From Pectinophora gossypiella (lineage: Eukaryota > Arthropoda > Insecta > Lepidoptera > Gelechiidae): DNA of 64,000 nt. Made by a program: the position numbers and the translations under genes. Under the pieces are notes generated by a model, which saw only the letters and a program-made list of their open reading frames with translations, was not told where the DNA came from and did not search any database. The DNA is taken from NCBI RefSeq assembly GCF_024362695.1, contig NC_065422.1:5827534-5891533 (forward strand), given 5' to 3'. Shown here one piece after another: positions 1 through 10,721 of the stretch. Positions within the stretch are counted from its first letter, which is position 1. Each line of letters starts with the position of its first letter.

Positions 1-467
1 TTATTTCTACACATTTATTTGAATGGCCTAGCCACTTTGCGAATTTACCATTTTTTGATAGGTAAGCCATTTTGAAATGATGCAATTGGTCTTTTGCGCC
101 TAAACCTACTCAGTTTACGTTGGTTGTATTTCATTTAATGTCTCTAATAATAGATTAATTCGTTAGTTAACCGCTTAATTGTCAGTTGACGTAGCTGAAA
201 AACAAATATCATTAAACATTGACGTTTCAACGATATGGCCAACTTAAATTGTCTATTTCATGAAATATGACCATTTCATGAAATGATCGAGCACATCATG
301 AAATGATCAATTCTAAGATCTGGCCACGACATATACGAGAAATGAGATAATAGGTAATTCTCACGTTAAAGGTATACAGCGCATTCAATTTTTTTTTTTA
401 GGGAACGTTGTCTGAAAAGGCCCTCTTTGACCATTTGATTGAATATAGGGTAGATGGCAACTACGTA
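1..467. other. no gene seen
   Basis: AT-rich DNA without a supportable reading frame or a repeat that recurs elsewhere in the window. Confidence 0.5.
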
Positions 468-610
468 CAGTCATGAGCAATTATAATGTACCCACTTTAG
501 GACTCTGTCGCACTAACATATTTGACATTTAGTGAGACGTACAGTTCCATTTGTCAAAAAAGTTAATGTGACATGGTACCAAAGTGTATACATATTAATG
601 CTCGTGACCG
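468..610 (+). mobile_element. 142-bp TA MITE, copy 1
   Basis: Short non-autonomous DNA transposon. It begins CAGTCATGAGCA and ends with the inverted form TGCTCGTGACCG, and TA stands on both sides. Related copies occur at 1832, 3954, 4737, 5398 and 42742. It has no coding capacity. TA targets and this layout fit the Tc1/mariner superfamily; the autonomous parent is not visible. Confidence 0.8.
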
Positions 611-627
611 TACAATATACTTGTAAT

Positions 628-708
628 ACATACATACATAAACTCACGCCCGTAATCCCTAATGGGGTGGGCAGAGCCACAAGCAATCAAAGACAACTTG
701 CAGCCACT
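628..708 (-). mobile_element. 5'-truncated retroposon fragment with 13-bp TSD
   Basis: An 81-bp insert flanked by the exact direct repeat ATATACTTGTAAT (615-627 and 709-721). Its tail reads CATACATACATA, so the element is in minus orientation with a (TATG)n end. The body (GTGGCTCTGCCCACCCC on the minus strand) recurs at 30306-30397 and 47340-47440 and partly at 15889-15935. The target duplication and truncation indicate target-primed reverse transcription. Confidence 0.75.
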
Positions 709-721
709 ATATACTTGTAAT

Positions 722-1831
722 GGGAGGTGAAAATAAATAGGTAAAAAGAATTATGCAAATTTTAATGCTTTTTACCTAATAAATTAAAAGGTTAAGTAAA
801 GGCAACATTGCACAGCGCCATTTAGAGTTTGTATCAAAAAAATTAGTTTTTATGACGTCATAAACATATTTCCAGAATCTTTGCTAACGTGGCTAATGTA
901 TTAAATATTGAAGTGTTTCAGTAGTAAGTACTGATATTAACTAGGAATAAGTATAGTATTCAGAAATCAAAATCATTTATTCAACGTAATTATCATGGAT
1001 AAACTTGTTGACGGTCAATGTAACATTTTTAAATTTACGTCATTTCGCAAGGTGTTATAGCTGAGGAGAAGAAATGACAAGAAACTGCAACAGCAACACA
1101 TCTTTTAAATCTAATTTATCATTTTTTTAAATGGCGAAGTAAATAACATGCGATGTGTCCATTTTCTAGTACCTATTATTTCAAGTATTTATTAGCACTT
1201 TCTAGTATTAGATCGTAAAATAAATATTACTTATAAGTATGTATAGTAAATATTTAAAATTATTTTATGGTCTGGCTACAAAGCATCACACAGCGTAACA
1301 TATCATAATAATGTCAATCGCTTATAGGTAGGAAATGGAAAGTGACTTCAGGGTACGTATTTCATTAGTTACGGGCACAACCCTAACATAAGTAACCACT
1401 TGCCGTCACAGCCCTAATAAGCGTCTTGATGAGGTCATTGACCTCACAACCCGTATGAGAGAACAAGAAGCCTTCACACTTACGTTAGTGCAATGACTAG
1501 AGGTACTATACATGAATAAATTACTTCATAATGGTCTAAAGCAGATCCTTCACCTTGTACTTTGAACCAGACTTAATAAATCAAATATTTTTCATTTCAC
1601 TTCTTATTGTGCCAAATTTCCAGTATTACTAAACATCTAGAAATTAGAAAGTAAAATGAGGAGTCGAATGTGTAAAGATAATGCCCTAACATAAATGTAC
1701 CACTTGCCCTAATAATGCCATAATAATTATAGTTGTATACTATTTTTGTGCACTCATTGTAGGTATATTGTATTCGTAGTTCGCCTTATAGAGAAAACCG
1801 AATAAATCAGATTTTTTAAAAGATGCATGTA
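722..1831. other. no gene seen
   Basis: AT-rich DNA with no coding frame and no clear recurrent repeat. Confidence 0.45.
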
Positions 1832-1973
1832 CAGTCATGAGCAATATCATGTACTCACTTTAATACCCTCTCGCACTATCATATTTGACATTTAATGAAA
1901 CTTACCGTTTAATTTGTTATATAAGTTAATGTGACATGGTTTCAAAGTGTATACATATTAGTACTCTTGACCG
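1832..1973 (+). mobile_element. 142-bp TA MITE, copy 2
   Basis: Full-length copy with TA at 1830-1831 and 1974-1975. Same termini as copy 1. Confidence 0.8.
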
Positions 1974-1975
1974 TA

Positions 1976-3160
1976 CACATTCTGACGTAATATTTTAACC
2001 AACATAGCCACGATTTCTGTTAAAATTGGGACTACATTGTTTTACCTGGACTGAAAACCGCGTACCTATTGCGAGGTTAAGGCTACAAAAATGACATTCG
2101 AATGTGATTTTTTGGAACGGTTTTATGTGGTTTTCACTATAATGCGACGGTATAAATTATATACCCTAGCCCTATGCAATAGAATATACAATATACCTAC
2201 CTGCACACGTCCAATGTGAGTAGGTATAGTTAAATCGAATTATTGTACAAAGTTTGAAAGAGCCTATCTGAAAGAAGGCAGTTGAATCACATTGTTAACG
2301 TCAATTATGCACTCACAACACTCACATAAAGCTTGGTGATGTGTGGGTACTTAGTTCATCTTGTGACTTATGTACCTCTGACTATTCCAATTGGGATATA
2401 GTCGTGAGCTTATGATTGTCATGTTATGTGTAATGATGCACTAATTCACAATGAATGCGTGTGCGATATCTGACAGCTTTCCTCTATTTTCTTTTGAAGT
2501 GACTTATTATATATTAATAAAATAAGTATCTTTTTTGTACTTGTCATCTATGTTGTGTTTGTGAGCAATAAGCGTTGTATATTTGCATCAGATGGCAATC
2601 ACTGTATACTCGGTCAGAATTTACTTCGGCCGCTCGTGTTTGTTTACAGAAGTTATGAATTGTGAACGATATTAATCGAATAATTTTATATTCTCTGGGC
2701 AATGCTTTAACCAAACAAAGGTGAAATTAAACGATTAGAACGTAGTGAGATTAACATCCACAGTTCTTATTGCATTGCTTTAGTACTTATAATTTCGTTT
2801 TTGTTTGTGTTTGCGTTGTGTTTGCATTTACCGGGCACTTTATCCGAAAAAGAAAATGATTTTAGAGCACCCTACAAGCCCAGATGAAAAAAATAAAATT
2901 AAGTAAATTAAAAGGTTTATTATTTTTCAGAATTTAATGTATAATTAATAGTGGTTTTGAGAGCAATTTTAAGTGAAAAATATCTGTGTTACAGTCTCTA
3001 GTATTAGTCATAAACGTCAAAGCGTTATTCAGTGTAATATTTCTTATTATAATTATTAAGTAAGTGTTATTTGTGTTCGTTTTTGTAGTGGCTTCCAAAA
3101 TGTCTTTTTTTGTTTCAATTACTTACTTACAAGTAATTTTGCCTTTTCGTGTTGGCCTCC
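1976..3160. other. no gene seen; one short repeat
   Basis: No gene recognised. Positions 2333-2415 match a repeat seen again at 28060-28200, 28588-28733, 34755-34838 and 50525-50641 (core TTAGTTCAT, then TACCTCTGACT, then AGTCGTGAGCTTATG). Confidence 0.5.
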
Positions 3161-3164
3161 CTTC

Positions 3165-3415
3165 AGTCACACGGAGGAGGTATAGAACATATTCCAACTC
3201 GCTGCCCCATGGCGGGCTGGTGGAGGCAATTGGGCTAGTAACCAACGGCTTAACGTGCCTTCACGAGCACGAAATCATCTTACTTTTTCTGATAACCAGG
3301 TGAATCAGCCTTAGCCAAATAAAAGACAATCTCACATAGTGATTTTAGACAGTGTCCCCATCAGGAATAGAACCCGGATCGTGAATCCGGACTTAGATCG
3401 CGAGTCCAATGAGCA
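3165..3415 (-). mobile_element. tRNA-headed SINE, type 1 tail, old copy
   Basis: Reverse-oriented, diverged member of the family described at 5582. The B-box region (3360-3410), the core (ACGGCTTAACGTGCC) and the tail half are all recognisable. Confidence 0.65.
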
Positions 3416-3499
3416 GTTTAAGACATTGATGTTAAAATTAACTATTGTTATGTTACGTAGACGGTAACATGAATGGAGTAGGTAATATATATATAAGGA

Positions 3500-3640
3500 A
3501 GGAAGGGGAAGACCAAGAAGAGCTTACATGGAACAGATTAAAGAGAAGGCGAACGTCGTGTCTTATAAGGAAGTGAAGGAATTTTTCTTTGATAGACAAG
3601 AATGAAGAATGCTACACCGACAAGAGCGTGGCTCTTAAAT
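3500..3640 (+). mobile_element. LINE 3'-end fragment
   Basis: Translation gives the C-terminal part of a non-LTR reverse transcriptase: a GRPRR-like start, then a stretch ending near LHRQERGS before the stop. The same family occurs at 39050-39400 (-), 40060-40255 (-) and 47812-47905 (+). Non-functional 5' truncation. Confidence 0.6.
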
Positions 3641-3953
3641 TAGTGATGATGAATATATATCTAAAATTTAGAGTGAGGATATATTGTTGAAGTGGACCAT
3701 TTGACTAGTAACATCTTGTGATGATAGTACTTATTGTTTTATTTACCTACGGACAGTGGACATAAAATGTATTTGTTAGAATTTTGCAATATTTAATTCA
3801 TATGTAGGTACCTATGACGTTGCATAAAGAACGAAAATTGTATCATAGATATTATTAGAAATAGGTTTGTAATTGTGTCAATTCAGCGAGCAAAACTGAA
3901 TTTTAAGTTTCATAGGTCTATTATACTAGTGCCTCAATTAGGTACGTGTAGTA

Positions 3954-4095
3954 CGGTCACGAGTACTAATATGTATACACTTTGATACCATGCCACATTA
4001 ACTTTTTTGACAAGTTAGACTATAAGTCTCATTAAATGTCAAATATGATAGTGCGACAGGGTTCTAAAGTGTGTACATGATATTGCTCATGACTA
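3954..4095 (-). mobile_element. 142-bp TA MITE, copy 3
   Basis: Reverse-oriented full-length copy. The last base is mutated (A for G) and TA flanks are present. Confidence 0.75.
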
Positions 4096-4141
4096 TACAG
4101 TCACTTCTACCATAGGTAACTACATTAAATACCTACCGTAA

Positions 4142-4260
4142 TGTGCCGTTCCCGGATATATTAGGATACGTTCCTGCAGTAAAAAGAAAAAAAAAGAGCA
4201 TTATTACCTAGCCTTTAGGTAGATATATCAGAGCACAAGAAAACAATTTAAAAAAGTAGT
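4142..4260 (+). mobile_element. Harbinger-like element, 5' end only
   Basis: Starts TGTGCCGTTCCCGG directly after TAA, like the complete element at 38909. Followed by the shared stretch GCAGTAAAAA and ACCTAGCCTTTAGGTAGATA. No right end found. Confidence 0.55.
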
Positions 4261-4298
4261 CAGTAAATACTATTTTTTTTCGCTCCCAGTTCTATATA

Positions 4299-4496
4299 CA
4301 GGATGTTACTGACGTCGTAACGAAAGCTTTGAGGGTTGATTCAGACCATGATGTCAAGTGGAATTGAAAATAATTTAAATGAACACAAAAATAGTCATGA
4401 ATTTTGCGAGGGAAAATTCCACTTGATACGTATTAACTCATAATCATGGTCTGAATCGTCCCCTTCAGTATTCGTTACGACTTCACTAACACCCTG
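4299..4496. mobile_element. foldback TA MITE, copy A
   Basis: The two halves are inverted copies of one sequence: left start CAGGATGTTACTGACGTCGT, right end CACTAACACCCTG. TA on both sides. Other copies at 6703, 6950, 20187 and 44567. Non-coding; TA targeting suggests a Tc1/mariner-type transposase in trans. Confidence 0.75.
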
Positions 4497-4519
4497 TATA
4501 CCTAGCTTACCACCCACGC

Positions 4520-4655
4520 TTTCCGCTTACTCTGTACCAAATTTAATTAAAATCGATTAAAACCGATTTTAATTAAAATCGGTTCAGTAGTTTTGGAGTG
4601 AAAGGGTAACAGAGAGACAGTGCTACTTTCGCATTTATTATATCAGTAGGGAAGT
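4520..4655 (+). repeat. interspersed repeat 3' end
   Basis: Contains TCAGTAGTTTTGGAGTGAAA and TACTTTCGCATTTAT. A diverged reverse-oriented counterpart lies at 43762-43925 (GCGAAAGTAACTCTGTCTGT). Resembles a LINE 3' end; clade not assignable. Confidence 0.5.
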
Positions 4656-4736
4656 AGGGATCACTGTGTATTTTATTTTGTCATATCAATACCAATTATG
4701 TTATATACTTTTTTTGCATTTTATTGAGTCAATGTA

Positions 4737-4878
4737 CGATCACGAGTACTAATATGTATACACTTTGAAACCATGTCACATTAACTTTTCTGACAAATTA
4801 AACCGTAAGGGTCATTAAATGTCAAACATGATAGTGCGACAGGGTTCTAAAGTGGGTACATGATATTGCTCATGACTG
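4737..4878 (-). mobile_element. 142-bp TA MITE, copy 4
   Basis: Reverse-oriented, full-length, TA at 4735-4736 and 4879-4880. Confidence 0.8.
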
Positions 4879-5159
4879 TACCTACCTACTTATATTTTTT
4901 TTATATTTGGCGGCTTTATACCTACTTCTTGTACACCATAATCACTTAATCATAATTATAACATTAGGTTATTATAATAGATAAATAATATATGTAACAT
5001 TATTATATGTATTACATTTTTTAAATTGTTGTCACCTGAATAGGAAAGTCTTTATATTGTTGAGTATTATGTGAAATATTTTGTATGTTACAAAAATGTA
5101 AATATACACTGACGGCCTTACTGGCGTGTTTTTTTTATTACCTTTTTCTAACGTTTGAG

Positions 5160-5335
5160 TTGTTACGGTTTCTATCAGGGTTATTATTGAGCCGCTAAAG
5201 GCCCCGGACATGGTAAGGTCGCTTTGGGGCCTTTGAAAACGTTCAGTCAGAGTGTAGCAGGATTGTAAGATAAACTACCGACCTCATAAAACCTGGTGTC
5301 AGGGTTACTATTGAGGCGCTATTCGACCCTCATGA
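5160..5335 (-). repeat. SINE type 2 tail fragments
   Basis: Two pieces carrying CAGGGTTATTATTGAGCCGC and CAGGGTTACTATTGAG, the tail module of the SINEs at 8845, 31496 and 46257. No head present. Confidence 0.5.
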
Positions 5336-5397
5336 GGGCCATATTTGGGCTTTTTTTGAAAGTGCCAGCCGAGAACGAAATAATGGTACGGTGAGTA

Positions 5398-5525
5398 CAG
5401 TCATGAGCAATATCATCTTACCCACTTTAGGAACCCTGTCGCACTATCATGTTTGACATTTAATGGCCCTTACGGTTTAATTTGTCAAAAAAGTTAATGT
5501 GACATGGTTTCAAAGTGTAGTACCG
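5398..5525 (+). mobile_element. 142-bp TA MITE, copy 5, internally deleted
   Basis: Matches the family up to TTTCAAAGTGTA, then lacks about 15-20 bases before the terminal CCG and TA. Confidence 0.7.
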
Positions 5526-5581
5526 TAGTGAGTAGTCATTTAGAACAATATTTTATAAATACGGCAGAATGTAAATGCCAC

Positions 5582-6204
5582 TATCTCCGTGGTCTAGTGG
5601 TAAGAGCGTTAGGCTCACGATCTGAGGGCCGGGTTCGATTCCCGATGGGGACATTGTCGAAATCACTTTGTTCGACTATCCTTTGTTTGGTAAGGACTTT
5701 TCAAGCTTGAATCACCTGATTGTCCGAAAAAGTAAGATGATTCCGTGCTTCGGAGGGCACGTTAAGCCGTTGGTCCCGGCTATTAGCCGTAAATCATCTC
5801 CACCAACCCGCATTGGAGCAGCGTGGTGGAGTATGCTCCGTACCCTCCGGTTGATTGAGGGGAGGCCTGTGCCCAGCAGTGGGACGTATTTAGGCTTTTT
5901 ATGTATGTATGTATGAGGAGCTCGGTGGTTAACGCGCTCGGTCTGCGATTGTTGAAGTAAAGCAACTTTCGCAAAAGCCGGTCATTGGATGGGTGACCAC
6001 AAAAAAAATAAGTTTTCATCTCGAGCTCCTCCGTGCTTCGGAAGGCACGTTAAGCCGTTGGTCCCGGCTGCGTTAGCAGTCGTTAATAACCATCAATCCG
6101 CACTGGGCCTGATGGTTTAAGGCCCGATCTCCCCACCCATCCATAGGGAAGGCCCGAGCCCCAGCAATGGGGACGTTAATGGGCTGATGATGATGTATGT
6201 ATGT
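5582..6204 (+). mobile_element. tRNA-headed SINE with nested 5S SINE
   Basis: Head at 5585-5655 is tRNA-like, with A box TGGTCTAGTGG and B box GGTTCGATTCC. A core follows with TGCTTCGGAGGGCACGTTAA, then a type 1 tail (GCCTGTGCCCAGCAGTGGGA) and (TATG)n. The whole block is flanked by the exact 13-bp duplication ATGTAAATGCCAC (5569-5581 and 6205-6217). The (TATG)n tail is split by a second SINE at 5916-6195. Confidence 0.85.
5916..6195 (+). mobile_element. 5S rRNA-headed SINE, copy 1
   Basis: The head resembles the 3' half of 5S rRNA: GAAGTAAAGCAACTTTCGC, then GGTCATTGGATGGGTGACCA, which correspond to the box A and box C internal promoter region of 5S genes. It continues into the same core as the tRNA-headed SINE (TGCTTCGGAAGGCACGTTAA) and ends in a third tail with (GATG)n. 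It sits inside the (TATG)n tail of the host SINE, with TATG repeats on both sides. Confidence 0.8.
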
Positions 6205-6479
6205 ATGTAAATGCCACCGTAAATCTGTTTAATTTAACGTTCTTTAAATGGTTAACACACTCGTTCAGGTCCCGTCCGAGTCGGATTTTATCGATTTAAT
6301 TTTATCTTTGTTTATTTCCCTAAGTACGATTGATGCTATAAAAAATCCTTGTATAAATCATCCTTCATAGTGATCATGATTATCATAATTGCCATAGTCG
6401 CAGTATTTTCCGCAATGTTTCTAAGTATGAGTGGTAAAGTTGTATCTTTTTACGTGACTGTTTGTAGATTTGCCGAAAA

Positions 6480-6575
6480 TGGCGTTAACTAGTTGGCCGG
6501 ACAAATGGGGAGCGCTTACGGCTCTCACCAAGTAAACAATTTAGGACAACAAGCCCGCGGGTGCTCGGAAAAGTT
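6480..6575 (-). repeat. repeat D fragment
   Basis: Part of the repeat seen at 7735-7985, reverse-oriented (GGCCGGACAAATGGGGAGCG). Confidence 0.55.
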
Positions 6576-6702
6576 GGCATATTTCACGATAAGAGGCGTA
6601 ACTAAAATGGCAATGTTATTTTATTATGCCATAAAATGGTTCGGCTAATTGAATTACTAATAGTTCTTATCTTAAGATAAGGAAATATTTGCTATACAAA
6701 TA

Positions 6703-6912
6703 CAGGGTGTTAGTGACATAGTAACGAAAACTTTGAGGGATGATTCAGACCATGATTCTGAGTTGATATCAAGTGGAATTTTCCGTCGCAAAAGTATGGA
6801 ACGGAAAAAACACTAAAATTTTCATGAATCTTCCGACAGGAAATTCCACTTGATATCAACTCAGAATCATGGTCTGAATCATCCCCCAGTATTCGTTATG
6901 GGTGTTAACCTA
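6703..6912. mobile_element. foldback TA MITE, copy B
   Basis: Starts CAGGGTGTTAGTGACATAGT after TA. The arms pair over about 80 bases. The right end is worn. Confidence 0.7.
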
Positions 6913-6949
6913 TACCTACCTACTTGTATGGCCACCGTATGTACTTGTA

Positions 6950-7175
6950 CGGGGTGTAAGTAACATCGTACCGAACACTGAGGGGGATGATTCAGCTGAT
7001 TATTCTGAGTTAATGTCAAATGGAATTTTCCATCGCAAAAGTATATAATTGAAAATAATTATAAACCTAAAAAAAATCGCGAATTTTGCGACGGAAAATT
7101 CCACTTGTTAGTAACTCGGAATCATGGTCTGAATCATCCCCCCTGAGTATTCGTTACGATGTCACTAACACCCTG
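6950..7175. mobile_element. foldback TA MITE, copy C
   Basis: Starts CGGGGTGTAAGTAACATCGT and ends GATGTCACTAACACCCTG, with TA on both sides. Lies only 37 bp from copy B. Confidence 0.75.
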
Positions 7176-7239
7176 TATAAAACCTGTGGTCACAATGAAG
7201 GATAAATGTTTACAGTAAGTTTTATGAGTATAAATCAAT

Positions 7240-7330
7240 GCGTGAGGAAGTAGCTCCATACCCCCTACGGTTGATTGAGGGAAAATATAGGCTGTAACAG
7301 TCTATAGCTGTTTGTGTTTTATGTATGTAT
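7240..7330 (+). repeat. SINE type 1 tail fragment
   Basis: CCCCCTACGGTTGATTGAGG followed by TATAGGCTG and ATGTATGTAT; a tail-only remnant. Confidence 0.5.
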
Positions 7331-7734
7331 TGTATTTTATTTTTATGTATTTTTTTCCTTTTTACTGCTGAATGATTTGTTTCTATACTGCGCTGGAAGC
7401 GAATAAAAAAATATATAGCGTGTTCACGTGCTTGTTCGGACTACGTAATTTTTTTTGATAAACAGCTGATCATACTAAGGTTTTTAGCTTTCCAGTGCTA
7501 AGGAGGGATCTCCTGCCTGCATGCGTGTAATACACAAAACGACCTTACTAGCTCCTTATGACGTAAAGTTTGCGGACGAGTGGAGTGCTCATACTTGTAT
7601 GGCGCGCGTTTCGCGCTCACTTAGCCCTTTCAACCTCTTTCTCTTAAGTATTCCGTGGGTTAATCGAACTAGGATTTGTGTTTACATGCCTACTTATAAG
7701 AGACTCAGCATCATCTAGCGTTAACCCTAAGAGC

Positions 7735-7985
7735 CCGATACCTACCCCGCCGGCGTGATCGACGATTTCCCTCAATCAGCGCTTATCGCTATCGACCCAC
7801 TAGAGTCGATTAATTCTTTCACATATTGTTCCTCTCAGACGACGCCCTGAGCCGAGGTTCGCGCCCAACCCCACCCTTAGGCCTGTTGTCTTAAACGTTG
7901 TACCGGGTGAGAGTCTTCAGCGCTCCCCATTTTTCCGGCCAAGTAGTTAATGCCATCTGCGGTAAATCTACAATAAGTCACGTCA
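7735..7985 (+). repeat. repeat D, plus copy
   Basis: About 250 bp matching 8575-8812 in inverted orientation (shared CTCAGACGACGCC, GCCGAGGTTCGC, GGCCTGTTGTCTTAAA). Further pieces at 6480-6575 and 21467-21545. Unclassified interspersed repeat with no intact coding frame. Confidence 0.65.
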
Positions 7986-8004
7986 AAAAAAAAATATAGC
8001 GTTA

Positions 8005-8140
8005 CGTTAACCCGTTTTTCACAGGGACCAAGCGGAGCTGTCAAATCTTCGACTTGTCCGGTTTTTTACAGAAGCAACTGCCTGTATGACGCTCAAACCA
8101 GCCCAATACAGGTTAGGCCACATGCCTAGGTAAGTATTAC
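8005..8140 (+). repeat. repeat E
   Basis: Shares CCGGTTTTTTACAGAAGC, GACTGCCTGT-like and CAGCCCAA-ACAGGTTAG segments with 63862-64000, and a weaker piece with 20830-20885. Unclassified. Confidence 0.55.
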
Positions 8141-8574
8141 AAAAAATCAATTTAAATTTTATTGCTAAGTAGGTATGTTGAGTAATAAAAAAGGCTTGCA
8201 TGTGGAAAGAACCAACTAACACCACGCTATGTATGTTAGTGACAAGTATTACCTATAGGAGCCACAACAGGTACAATATTAACACAAGACATTTGTTTTG
8301 TACCTTATGAGGTTCTCAAAAATTATAGTAAGTAAATATAAAAAATATATTATATATCTGAAAACTCTCTCAAATAAACTAAGTGAAGTCTGTCGAATAG
8401 CTTTAAACCTAATTTCGCTTATGTCATAGATTAATTTAACAAATGAGTGAGTATTAGAATTTTTCATATTGTGGGTAGGTATAGCGATTAGATGCTATAT
8501 CACAGCACTGTAAATTTTGTGGTGTGTACTTACTTTACCAAGTAGTTAGGTAATAAAGAAAGACACTTAAGATT

Positions 8575-8812
8575 TTCCGCTGAAGCTTTTTTTTGACGTA
8601 ACCGTGAAAGACGTTTTTGGCGTGACGGAAGCTCTGAGGGCTCTCACCTGGTACAAAATTTAAGACAACAGGCCTGAGGGTGCAGTTGGGTGCGAACCTC
8701 GGCTGCGGGCGTCGTCTGAGAAGATAATATTTGAAAGAATATATCGACCCTAGAGGGTCGATAGTTGTAAGTGCTGAGTGAGGAAAATCGTCAACCACGC
8801 CGGTGGGGCTGA
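8575..8812 (-). repeat. repeat D, minus copy
   Basis: Inverted partner of 7735-7985. The pair encloses about 590 bp. An 87-codon minus frame across it is just the repeat read through. Confidence 0.65.
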
Positions 8813-8844
8813 AGTAATTGGGGGAAGACTACTGAAGCTGAACT

Positions 8845-9157
8845 TCTTCTTCTTCTATCGTGTGGGTTGTGAGGTGGATGACCAACCTCATCAACCCTGG
8901 TGTGAGGGTTATTATTGAGCCACCAAAGGCCCCTGACGTGACTCAAGCAACGACTACGTACTTACATCAGAGTAGTAACCGGGACCAATGGTTTAACGTG
9001 CCTTCCGAAGCACGGATCATCTTACTTCTGGACAACCAGGTGATCAGCCAAACCAAACTAGGGATCACAAAGTGATTTGTCCCCACCGGGATTCGAACCC
9101 GGGACCTCCGGATCAGAAGCAGAACGCTCAACCACTGGACCACGGAGGCCGTTAATG
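8845..9157 (-). mobile_element. tRNA-headed SINE, type 2 tail
   Basis: On the minus strand: tRNA-like head with GGTTCGAATCCC (9090-9101), core, then a tail with CAATAATAACCCTCACACC and AGAAGAAGAAG. Flanked by GAAGCTGAACT (8834-8844) and GAAGTTGAACT (9158-9168), one mismatch. Confidence 0.8.
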
Positions 9158-9395
9158 GAAGTTGAACTGAAATGCAGTCATGTAAAATACACTACAGCTA
9201 CAGATACAAGTAATCATTAAATACACCGGAAAAATGTGCAATCACAGTGCACACATTACTACAGCGGCATTACTGTTTTATTATCATTAAAATAATCAAA
9301 AATCATTGTAGCTACAGCATCGTTGTGCCATTAATGATACCATGTCTCGTAGAACCTTAGTTCTGACGTCATCCATTTCATCAACAGTTTTTTGT

Positions 9396-9843
9396 AACAT
9401 GGATGTGCCTCCCAAATCTTGAATCTCGAAACGCAATATTCGAATTTTAATTAAACATACATTTTTATTTTGTGAATTATTTTTGTAATTTCTATGTTAC
9501 GTACATTTATAACATTAGTAGGACTGTACTTATGATATCTATCAATATCAATGGCAGCACAGTGATGGAGACGTGCATGTCTAATCCACGAGCACACCGC
9601 AGGGATGTCAATGTCGTCAGAAAGGATCTTATGAATTGTGTGACCCTGTTTCAGACTGAGGCAATAATTCTTTGGATTCAGCTCCAGACGTGTGCGCAGA
9701 AATTGTGTGAGGAACCAGACATTTGCTCTACATGCTTTGTTGTTAATATGCCACAAATGCGCACAACACGCAAACAGCGAAGGACTAGACGGCATCCATA
9801 ACATTATAATTTTGGAGTTTTTAAGGCTAGAATGAATATGCAC
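9396..9843 (-). repeat. repeat with a 130-codon open frame
   Basis: The left edge (9396-9440) recurs inverted in the first intron of the first fucosyltransferase gene (12465-12515). The minus strand from 9843 to 9451 is open for 130 codons, Cys- and His-rich, with SLFACCAHLWHINNKA. A related frame (ALFACCHICCVVNTKAP) lies at 52711-52926. I recognise no family; a decayed mobile-element frame is the likeliest reading. Confidence 0.35.
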
Positions 9844-10202
9844 TTGCTAGGTAAGTGTGTCCCATCTGTGTCTACTTTGTCATTTACCTACCAACAACTG
9901 AGATTGTAGGCAAGGTACTTAAATAAAAAGAAAATTGTTCGTATTTGACTAAAATGACAATTAATAGTAAGTGACGATGAGTTTAAGATAATGTAAATCT
10001 TTATACTCTTCTAATGAAGCGTAGCCAAGTAGCAAGAACACACACACGAGAAGTATACCTAACTAAATACGCCACCCTGCATTCGAACTGGCTTCTATAT
10101 TTAAAAAATAAACGAACGCTAATACAAACTACAGAAGGCTCAACAAATATAAAAACTAAAATAATGAAACAAACCAGCAGTGCAATTCTATACGGAGCAT
10201 TC

Positions 10203-10295
10203 AAGTGTTACGTAAAGCCATTTTTTCTCGTAAAACGTTACGGTGCGTTACAGGGGCGGGAGCGGGTCCTTCTTAGAACACGTTACGTAACACTT
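10203..10295. mobile_element. 93-bp foldback
   Basis: Ends AAGTGTTACGTAA and TTACGTAACACTT are inverted. Short palindromic insertion within the Harbinger remnant. Confidence 0.5.
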
Positions 10296-10721
10296 TTTTT
10301 TATATATAAAAAAATAATAAATTTTTATATATAAAAAAAATAGGGGATTAAAACTCCCAAATTGCCTGCAAATTCCCTTTTCGTTTACGTTTTACGGGGA
10401 ATCCCTCGATTGTATTCGTGTGATCGTCATTTTTAATTTGTTCTCGCATGTTAGCAAACTTTTTCGTTTATATTTCACGGGGAATCCCTAGATTGTATTG
10501 TACGTCATTTAATGATGTTTTTGTTGTCAGTATTCGTTAGTGTTTATGCAGAAGCACATTGCTGTAGTCACTGTTTTATATTTTTTTGGTAGCTGCCACT
10601 AACCAAAAATAACAAGGTACACAATATCTGTGGAACAGTATGCTAGATTAACAATCTATTTCAACAAAATAAGGATAATTTATTTGATAAATAGTAGGTA
10701 ATAGATAGATAATTTTCTCAC

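Noticed and set aside
5585..5655. tRNA gene candidate with good A and B boxes
   Set aside because: It is the head of a SINE with core, tail and target duplication; no complete cloverleaf was found. The same applies to 9090-9150, 31745-31818 and 55865-55938.
5935..6000. 5S rRNA gene
   Set aside because: Only the internal-promoter half is present and it continues into a SINE core; the second copy has target duplications.
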